In this document: positions 34,390-40,046 of the stretch, piece by piece
Numbering within the stretch: the stretch's first letter is position 1
Layout of the letters: every line of letters starts with the position of its first letter
From: JBDRKN01 sp043813955
GTDB lineage: Bacteria; Patescibacteriota; Patescibacteriia; Patescibacteriales; Patescibacteriaceae
Assembly: GCA_043813955.1 (NCBI GenBank)
Contig: JBDRKN010000004.1
Coordinates: 1-40,046 of the forward strand
Length of the DNA: 40,046 bases
Direction of reading: 5' to 3'
The notes under the pieces: generated by a model
What the model was told of the DNA's origin: nothing
What the model saw: the letters and a program-made list of their open reading frames with translations, nothing else
Database searches by the model: none
Translations under genes and position numbers: made by a program

Positions 34390-34466
34390 TGGTGCATCCG
34401 GCAGGATTCGAACCCGCAACCCCTTGGTCCGAAGCCAAGTGCTCTATCCAGTTGAGCTACGGATGC
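34390..34466 (-). tRNA. tRNA-Arg (anticodon TCG)
   Basis: Perfect cloverleaf: acceptor GCATCCG/CGGATGC, anticodon stem CTTGG/CCAAG with loop CTTCGGA, T arm GCGGG/CCTGC, discriminator A and encoded CCA. One base separates it from tRNA-Met. Confidence 0.96.
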
Positions 34467-34641
34467 TAGTTTAAATAAAAATAAACCAAAATTGGCCTTT
34501 TTAAATATCAAAAACACTATAACATAATAATATAGAAATGACAAGAAGTGTCACATTTTCCTTTCTCTGCCGTTATATATAATGCTAGCAGGTTAAAAGA
34601 ATAAAAAAATGTGCTATGATATTAGTGAATAAACTTAATCC

Positions 34642-35214
34642 ATGGAAACAAGTGAAAGCCAAATCATTAGCCAATGTCAGAAAGGCAGTTTAGAGCAGTT
34701 TGCTAAACTGTATGACAGATATGTGAAGGCAATTTACACCTTTATCTATTACAAAACCATGCATAAGGAAACTGCTGAAGACCTTGCGAGCCAAACCTTT
34801 ATCAAGGCAATGGACAAAATCAAAACTTTTAAATCCAGCAAAGGAAGTTTTAAATCATGGCTTTACAGAATTGCCAGAAATACAGTCATTGACCATTATA
34901 GGGCGCAAAAAACAACTTGTACAGAAATGATCTGGGATTTGAGCGATCAGCAGTCAGTAATCCAACAGGTAGATGACAAGATTACTCTGGATAAAATAAG
35001 TCATTATCTTGAGAGCATGAGCAAACAGCAAAGGGAAATAATCATAATGAGGCTTTGGGACGGCTTAAGCTATGAGGAGATTGCAGAAATTACAGGCCTT
35101 TCTAAAGATAATTCCAGAATGCTTGTCAGCCGAGGCTTGAAAAAGGTTAAGCAAAGTATAATAATTTCTTTTAGCCTAATAATTATAAGCGCAATATTAT
35201 GGAACAGATTATAA
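34642..35214 (+). CDS. ECF-type sigma factor with C-terminal hydrophobic tail
   Basis: 190 residues. Region 2: LYDRYVKAIYTFIYYK, then AEDLASQTFIKAMDK and SWLYRIARNTVIDHYR. Region 4: KQQREIIIMRLWDGLSYEEIAEITGL with SKDNSRMLVSRGLKKVKQ. The last 19 residues (SIIISFSLIIISAILWNRL) are strongly hydrophobic and may be a membrane helix, unusual for a sigma factor. Its end overlaps the start of the next gene by 16 bases, so the pair is coupled. It is likely held by that partner until a signal arrives. Confidence 0.88.
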   Translation: METSESQIISQCQKGSLEQFAKLYDRYVKAIYTFIYYKTMHKETAEDLASQTFIKAMDKIKTFKSSKGSFKSWLYRIARNTVIDHYRAQKTTCTEMIWDLSDQQSVIQQVDDKITLDKISHYLESMSKQQREIIIMRLWDGLSYEEIAEITGLSKDNSRMLVSRGLKKVKQSIIISFSLIIISAILWNRL

Positions 35215-36734
35215 AAGAAGTCTTAGATGATTTATATCGTCTTGATCCTAACTTGATTAAGCAGGAAAAAGAACTGGTTAAAATCATTAAAGCAATCATG
35301 AAGTCTAAGCCCAAGGCGGCTATGACTAAAAACTTCAAAGACAGCCTTAAGGCTGAACTCCTGGCTCGAGTTACTAAAACCGCTGAGCCAGAAACTAATA
35401 AATTTAAATTAAATTATATGAGCAATCTAATAAGCAAGCTGTCATATGTGGCAGCAGGAGCCCTGATCGTGGCTATGGTGATCTTTGTGCCGCGATTGAT
35501 CAACAAGCCTGGAGTGCCAAGATTATCTCCTGATTTGGCAAGCATAGGATTAACCACTAAGCTAAATATTAAATCAGTTAAAAACAATGCTTTTGGCTCG
35601 TTAACAAGCCAAGGATCTGAGATGCTGCCAATGGCAGCAGAAATGGAAGAAATGGCTAGTTCTGACAGTTCTGCTCTTGCAGGACGAGGCGGAGGCGGAC
35701 CTATAGCAATTGATTCAGAAAAAGCCATGGTCTCCTATCCATTTATCCAAACTTTTTATAAATTCGTCTACAAGGGCAATGAGATAAATATTGACCAAAA
35801 AGAAATGGCTGTATACAAACGACTTAAAACTAATGAATCTGGTTCACGCCTAGCTCAGGCTTTAAAAAAAGTTGATTTAGGCATAATTGACATTAAAAGC
35901 CTAGGCAAGCCATTAGTAGAGAATTTAAGCATTATGGAGGATAAAGAAGGCGGATATATAATCAATCTAAATATGCGAGAAAACATGTTAAGCATAAATA
36001 GAAACTATTACATACGCGAACCAATGCCTTTAATGGATAAGCGTATGACTGAATCTGATATTCCAAGTGATGAACAGTTAATAAAGATTTCCAATAACTT
36101 TTTGAGAAAATACAATATTAATCTTAGCGCCTATGGCGATCCAGAAGTGGATAATAACTGGCGCGTATATTATGAGAGCGGAGAAGATAAATACATTCCT
36201 CAAATGATACAAATTATTTATCCATTATCGGTTAACAACCAGTTTGTCTATGACGAAGCTGGCAGTAAAACTGGCCCAATAGTTACTGTTGATATAAGCA
36301 ATAATGAAGTAGAAGGACTTTGGGGAATTACCAGCAATGATTTTGAACAATCCCAGTATGCTACTGAGCAGGATAATGATAAATTGATCAGCCTGGCTGA
36401 AAAAGGAGGATGGAGGCAGCGTTATTATTATAACGAAGGCGAAGGAGAAGAAATTGAAATCAGCCTTGGCCAGCCAACAATTGAATACATTAAAATCTAT
36501 CATTATACTCCTGAAGAAGAGTACAAAAATAGCGAACTATTAGTGCCAAGCCTTGTCTTCCCTGTTATAGACATTGCTGAAGGAAAAGAATTCTGGCAGC
36601 AATATGTCATAGTGCCATTAATCAAAGATTTGCTGGAAAGCCAGCCAGAACAGCCTGTTATGCGACCTATGTCAGACAATTCCGAAGAGCAAGTTGAAGG
36701 TGCAGAAGCAATGATACAAGATATAGATGAATAA
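35199..36734 (+). CDS. Membrane protein, probable anti-sigma partner
   Basis: 511 residues. A cytoplasmic N-terminal region (1-75, with RLDPNLIKQEKELVKIIKAI) precedes one membrane helix (about 83-101), then a long outer region without a zinc-anti-sigma HxxxCxxC motif. A later segment (about 335-400: YIPQMIQIIYPL, VTVDISNNEVEGLWGI) resembles a PepSY-like or lipoprotein-type domain. Position and topology suggest it senses an outside signal and controls the ECF factor; this is inference. Confidence 0.7.
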   Translation: MEQIIKEVLDDLYRLDPNLIKQEKELVKIIKAIMKSKPKAAMTKNFKDSLKAELLARVTKTAEPETNKFKLNYMSNLISKLSYVAAGALIVAMVIFVPRLINKPGVPRLSPDLASIGLTTKLNIKSVKNNAFGSLTSQGSEMLPMAAEMEEMASSDSSALAGRGGGGPIAIDSEKAMVSYPFIQTFYKFVYKGNEINIDQKEMAVYKRLKTNESGSRLAQALKKVDLGIIDIKSLGKPLVENLSIMEDKEGGYIINLNMRENMLSINRNYYIREPMPLMDKRMTESDIPSDEQLIKISNNFLRKYNINLSAYGDPEVDNNWRVYYESGEDKYIPQMIQIIYPLSVNNQFVYDEAGSKTGPIVTVDISNNEVEGLWGITSNDFEQSQYATEQDNDKLISLAEKGGWRQRYYYNEGEGEEIEISLGQPTIEYIKIYHYTPEEEYKNSELLVPSLVFPVIDIAEGKEFWQQYVIVPLIKDLLESQPEQPVMRPMSDNSEEQVEGAEAMIQDIDE

Positions 36735-37422
36735 TATGTCCAAACAAAAAATTAGTTTCTTGCCAATAGTTATTGCTCTAATTATTGTAATTGCTTTTCT
36801 AATTCTTAAATTTAAGAATATTGGGCAGCCAGAGGCAGAAACTATTCCTGAGCCAGCTCTTACTCAAGATTCTGTAGAAAATATACAAAATCTGGTCAAA
36901 GATTATTTAGACAATCATATTAGCGATCTGGCTACAGAGCCAGAGGTCTTAGGAGGCAGTTTCTATATTACAGAAACTGTCTTTCTTGATAATGACCGCA
37001 TATTAGTAAGCTATGAAGACGGACATAATGCATATACTGCCAGAGTTCATTATATTATTGACCATGACCAGCCATTAGAAATCGCTGAATTTAATTTATT
37101 AAAAAAGAATAACCAACTTATTGAAACAAAAGAAATAAATTTTAGTCCTGATGACCTAATAATAGTTGCTATTAAACAAGAATTAGGAGAAAAGTATAAT
37201 AAAGATTATGATCAAGTTGAACTTATTATAAACCAACAGGATAATAATCATTTGCGCGGCATGGTAAGCTTTGGACCAGACACAGGAGATTCTGGCATGT
37301 TCTTAGCAGTTATGGAAAGAAATGAATGGCAGGTTGTTTTTGACAAAAATGGATCTTTTGACTGCGAAGAACTAAAACAATATGAATTTTCAGAACAAAT
37401 GCTTCCAGAATGTTTTGAGTAG
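36727..37422 (+). CDS. Membrane-anchored third gene of the sigma factor unit
   Basis: 231 residues. One N-terminal helix (about 9-27), then an outer domain with HYIIDHDQPLEIAEF and VAIKQELGEKYNKDYDQVEL, which looks like a small PepSY/NTF2-sized sensor. Its start overlaps the upstream gene by 8 bases (an ATG nine bases later is also possible). The family is unrecognised. Confidence 0.68.
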   Translation: MNNMSKQKISFLPIVIALIIVIAFLILKFKNIGQPEAETIPEPALTQDSVENIQNLVKDYLDNHISDLATEPEVLGGSFYITETVFLDNDRILVSYEDGHNAYTARVHYIIDHDQPLEIAEFNLLKKNNQLIETKEINFSPDDLIIVAIKQELGEKYNKDYDQVELIINQQDNNHLRGMVSFGPDTGDSGMFLAVMERNEWQVVFDKNGSFDCEELKQYEFSEQMLPECFE

Positions 37423-37502
37423 ATTTAATAAAAAATAGTTATAATTAACAATATTTTGTTTTAAATTAGCCATAAAGCAAATTTTTTGATTATAACAGAA
37501 CT

Positions 37503-37530
37503 TGACAAATATTTTAAATTATGATATATT
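37503..37530 (+). promoter_or_regulatory. Promoter of the HExxH gene pair
   Basis: TTGACA (37503-37508) and TATATT (37525-37530), 16-base spacer; start would fall near 37537, ruling against the TTG at 37547 as the main start. Confidence 0.75.
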
Positions 37531-37582
37531 ATATACAACAAAATAATTGTTTTTTGAAAATTATTGGAGGATATTTGCTATA

Positions 37583-38203
37583 ATGAAAATTTATATTAAA
37601 AAATCGTCAGAGGCTTCTGATGACATAAAAAGTAATCCTTTTTATGATTCACGTTTTTGGGGTAGGGCACTTGATTTTAATGATATATTTTTACCCAATT
37701 CTGATGAGGTTTTGTCCTTTGCTTTGGCTGCTCACGAAATTGGTCATTTATCCAAAGTAGATCAAGATGATACAGCAAATACTAGACTGGATAATTTCAA
37801 TGCTACTAAAAATGAGGAACAGAGGGCCTGGAGAGTTGGTAAAAAATATTTAATGAAACACATTAATCAATATTACCAAGACGAAATGACACTAAATGAC
37901 ATTTCTGAAAGAATTGATCGAGTCGACTATATTATGATGAAAATAGTTGATTGGAGTAAGTGTGTCTATTTAGAAAATGGCTCGTTTAATGTTTTAAATG
38001 AATCTCAAAGAATGCAGATTATTACAAGGCAAAGAGAGACGTTGTATAAAGAGAAGGAAGCTGATTGGAAGAAATTTGTTCAACAATTGACATCGCAAGA
38101 AATCGGCAGGCAGATTAACTGGGAAAAATTTGTCACAATAGTTAAACTGTCTTTGCTGAATATAATTAAAGATAATCAATATTTACAAAAAGGAGGCTTA
38201 TAG
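37583..38203 (+). CDS. Small protein with an HExxH zinc-metalloprotease motif
   Basis: 206 residues from the ATG at 37583 (GGAGG 12 bases upstream; a TTG at 37547 sits too close to the predicted transcript start). AAHEIGHL (49-56) is a zincin HExxH motif with H51, E52 and H55; a third ligand could be one of the later acidic or His residues. No signal peptide or membrane helix is seen. It is not one of the familiar protease families; an ImmA/IrrE-like regulator protease is a possibility. A 57-residue gene overlaps its stop by one base. Confidence 0.7.
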   Translation: MKIYIKKSSEASDDIKSNPFYDSRFWGRALDFNDIFLPNSDEVLSFALAAHEIGHLSKVDQDDTANTRLDNFNATKNEEQRAWRVGKKYLMKHINQYYQDEMTLNDISERIDRVDYIMMKIVDWSKCVYLENGSFNVLNESQRMQIITRQRETLYKEKEADWKKFVQQLTSQEIGRQINWEKFVTIVKLSLLNIIKDNQYLQKGGL

Positions 38204-38376
38204 TGAAACAACTTATTATTGTCACTGCGGAAAATGAACCACCAGAAAAAGAAGCTAATGAGAAATTGGCAAAATACAATGGCAAAGAGACTGATATTCT
38301 TTTTGCCGATACCAAGGTGTTTGAAGAAGGTGGAAAAATAATTTTTACAACCACCATTGCTCTTGACATTAAATAA
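38203..38376 (+). CDS. 57-residue partner of the HExxH protein (GTG start)
   Basis: Begins with GTG at 38203, overlapping the TAG of the previous gene, with a strong AGGAGG at 38190-38195 that decides the start. The product (KQLIIVTAENEPPEKEANEK, then GGKIIFTTTIALDIK) is small, acidic and unrecognised. Overlap and operon end suggest a functional pair, perhaps an inhibitor or antitoxin-like partner. A terminator follows. Confidence 0.7.
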   Translation: MKQLIIVTAENEPPEKEANEKLAKYNGKETDILFADTKVFEEGGKIIFTTTIALDIK

Positions 38377-38401
38377 TGTCAAAAACTAAAAAATCAATTT
38401 G

Positions 38402-38430
38402 ACTGCAGTTTTATAAACTGCAGTTTTTTT
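38402..38430 (+). terminator. Terminator after the HExxH pair
   Basis: CTGCAGTTT/AAACTGCAG with loop TAT, then TTTTTTT. Confidence 0.85.
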
Positions 38431-38443
38431 ATTTCTCAATTAA

Positions 38444-39466
38444 TTATCTTCCCAATTCTTTAAATAACGGCATGCCTGTAGTAGTGCTGGTTGGCACATA
38501 AATAGTTCCCTCTCTGTCCTTTAACTGGCTGACATATAAATAATAGAGGTAATTAGTGGTTAAGCTTTGATTAATAATAGTTTGAGCATCTCTTTGTCCT
38601 TCAGCTTCAATAATTTTTCTTTCTTTTTCCTTTTTTTCCTTTTGAAGGATAAAATCATATTTCTCAGCTTCCTGTTCTGCCTGAAGTTTTTCCTGAATAG
38701 ACTGGGCTAAGCGCTCTGGCAATTTAACATTTCTTAGCAACACCTCTTCAATAATAATACCTCTTTGTTCAATGCTGATCTTAAGATTGTCTAAGATTTT
38801 CTGGGCTGCTTCTTGGCGCTTTTCAGAATAAATATCTTTTGCTTCATATTTGGCAATTATTTCTCTAATAGTGCTGCGGATGCTAGGACGTATAATCTTA
38901 TCCTCATAATTCAATCCAACTTTTTTGTAAATGTCTGAAGCGCTCTTTTCATCTAATTTATACAGGACTGTCATATCCAAATCAACACTTAAGCCCTCTT
39001 TTGTTAATGTAACAATGGCATCATCACCTTCTTTTTTGCCTTCTCCTTTAATCCCGCTCATAGTATACTCTTCTGTCCTAATACTCATCTTAGTAACTTT
39101 GGCTAAAGGAATTACTAAATGAAATCCAGATGATAATTCTTTATCATTAACTTTGCCAAATAATGAATAGACGCCAGTCTCGCCAGCATCAACAATTACA
39201 ATTGAGGCAAAGAATAGCCAGACAATCAATACAATGATTATAACTGACCCAGCAGTTTTTTTAGCATTTTTCATATGTTTTAAATTATTAATATCAATAG
39301 TAGCTTTTTTATCAGACCCTTTATCTTTTTTTTGTTTTAATATTCTAGCTAAAATAATAGCAATGATTCCAATAATAATGACTGGCACTGCAGTCTTGCC
39401 TAATAATGAAAGTATAATGATTACTAAAATAACTAAAGGTAAATGTTTTAATAACGATTTGTCCAT
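38444..39466 (-). CDS. SPFH/Band 7 (prohibitin-like) membrane protein
   Basis: 340 residues. Two N-terminal helices (about 9-40 and 72-93), then the SPFH domain (VDAGETGVYSLFGKV to about 240, including TVLYKLDE and IIRPSIRSTIREIIAKY) and a long Glu/Lys-rich coiled coil (about 250-310: QEKLQAEQEAEKYDF). Such proteins form oligomeric rings that scaffold membrane domains or guard proteases (HflK/C, prohibitin). It is alone in its unit. Confidence 0.9.
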   Translation of the reverse strand: MDKSLLKHLPLVILVIIILSLLGKTAVPVIIIGIIAIILARILKQKKDKGSDKKATIDINNLKHMKNAKKTAGSVIIIVLIVWLFFASIVIVDAGETGVYSLFGKVNDKELSSGFHLVIPLAKVTKMSIRTEEYTMSGIKGEGKKEGDDAIVTLTKEGLSVDLDMTVLYKLDEKSASDIYKKVGLNYEDKIIRPSIRSTIREIIAKYEAKDIYSEKRQEAAQKILDNLKISIEQRGIIIEEVLLRNVKLPERLAQSIQEKLQAEQEAEKYDFILQKEKKEKERKIIEAEGQRDAQTIINQSLTTNYLYYLYVSQLKDREGTIYVPTSTTTGMPLFKELGR

Positions 39467-39528
39467 AGATTTATTTTAATAAACAAATGGTAGCATTAAT
39501 TTCTTTAAAAATCAACCCTTTGTATAAC

Positions 39529-39558
39529 AAAAAGCAACCTAAAAAATAGGTTGCTTTC
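39529..39558 (-). terminator. Terminator after the acidic lipoprotein gene
   Basis: AAAGCAACCTA/TAGGTTGCTTT around AAAAA, T-rich on the minus strand side. Confidence 0.78.
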
Positions 39559-39576
39559 TGTTTGTTTTTGAAAAAA

Positions 39577-39795
39577 TTACTCTGCAGCTTCCTCTTCAAC
39601 ATCTTCTTCTACAACTTCTTCCTCTACAGCCTCTTCTTCTACAACTTCTTCCTCTTCTTCTATAACTTCTTCTTCTACAACTTCCTCCTGGGTGTCCTCA
39701 TCAAGGACTTCTTCCTCATCACTGCCCACACAACCAGCCAAAACAAAGACTGACAGCGCAAGGATCAATGATAGGGAAAGGATCTTCTTTGTCAT
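39577..39795 (-). CDS. Short lipoprotein with a Glu/Val repeat tail
   Basis: 72 residues from the ATG at 39795; a GTG 18 bases upstream is possible, but the ATG gives a standard signal peptide. The signal ends in LAGC (Cys 21), then GSDEEEVLDED and a long tail of irregular EEVVEEE-type repeats, mostly Glu, Val and Ala. The tail is probably disordered or helical, anchored outside the membrane, and strongly negative. Slippage in the repeat is likely to vary between strains. Confidence 0.75.
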   Translation of the reverse strand: MTKKILSLSLILALSVFVLAGCVGSDEEEVLDEDTQEEVVEEEVIEEEEEVVEEEAVEEEVVEEDVEEEAAE

Positions 39796-39849
39796 ATAGT
39801 TATTTTTTGACACCCATTAAACTACTTATTTAAAAAATTTAATGGGTTT

Positions 39850-40046
39850 TGTTAATAATAAACAAATTGTCTATAAACATCATATCATTGTTATAAAAAA
39901 ATATCAAGGGTATACTATACAACATGGAACAAGAGTAAAATAATAGTATTAATAATTAAGCTCTTGTTCTATGATTGCTCTTCTCAACCAAATACCATCT
40001 GAGGCCAAAATCAGAAAGTATTTGAAGAAAATTATCTTTGGCAAAA
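39850..40046 (+). mobile_element. Probable insertion sequence, left end (cut by window edge)
   Basis: The partial transposase at 39971 is preceded by a long inverted pair GGAACAAGAG/CTCTTGTTC (about 39926-39969) and GGGTATACTATACAAC (about 39908). These may be the left end and promoter region of an insertion sequence. The rest lies outside the window. Confidence 0.45.
39971..40046 (+). CDS. Start of a probable IS1595-type transposase (partial)
   Basis: 25 codons up to the window edge: MIALLNQIPSEAKIRKYLKK then IIFGK. The pattern (a short helical start, then IxFGK just before where a zinc-ribbon CPxC would follow) matches the N-terminus of transposases common in Patescibacteria. The family cannot be confirmed from so little. 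Confidence 0.45.
   Translation, partial: MIALLNQIPSEAKIRKYLKKIIFGK

Noticed and set aside
34350..34544. A 64-codon minus-strand frame over tRNA-Met and tRNA-Arg.
   Set aside because: It reads through the two tRNA genes and has no ribosome site.

Overview
The window is an AT-rich bacterial chromosome segment using the standard code (TGG for Trp, TGA as stop). Compact housekeeping genes, short intergenic gaps, many single-membrane-helix proteins of unknown function, a 23S rRNA gene with no 16S gene beside it and an inteinated gyrA together suggest a Candidate Phyla Radiation / Patescibacteria genome (Parcubacteria-like). That placement is inferred from gene style, not from a phylogeny.

Layout: (1) 1-1.67 kb, the 5' part of a 23S rRNA gene on the minus strand. 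(2) 2.1-11.6 kb, mostly minus-strand genes: a thioredoxin-fold membrane protein; an MBL-fold hydrolase / membrane protein / gyrA unit with a good promoter at 8.85 kb; then ruvC, yebC and lgt packed head to tail. GyrA is 1491 codons long because it carries two inteins separated by 12 host residues that contain the catalytic tyrosine. (3) 11.8-15.8 kb, plus-strand LytR-CpsA-Psr protein, der, pth, a methyltransferase-like protein, then tRNA-His. (4) 16.0-22.4 kb, an accessory island between tRNA-His and the next conserved genes: membrane protein, Ig-like lipoprotein, HTH-ATPase plus STAS-like pair, small membrane protein, HEPN/MNT toxin-antitoxin pair, an unknown protein, and an HTH/Fic toxin-antitoxin pair. 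Six copies of one short repeat, all in the same orientation and most followed by a hairpin, separate these genes like cassettes. (5) 22.6-31.5 kb, SWIM protein, thpR, truB, mnmA, trxB, an S1 protein, an AI-2E-type permease, infC-rpmI-rplT, secG and HU. (6) 31.5-34.5 kb, a second repeat-rich, locally GC-rich stretch with structured sequence, a zinc-ribbon membrane protein, a pseudopilin-like protein, tRNA-Lys, an HTH/LYWAEG protein, tRNA-Met and tRNA-Arg. (7) 34.6-40 kb, an ECF sigma factor with a hydrophobic tail and two membrane partners, an HExxH protein with a 57-residue partner, an SPFH protein, an acidic lipoprotein, and the start of a probable transposase at the right edge.

Most worth following up: the repeat-delimited cassette island (16.7-22.35 kb), whose repeat also has a conserved minus-strand reading frame; and the double-intein gyrA, where both inteins must splice to rebuild the active-site segment.
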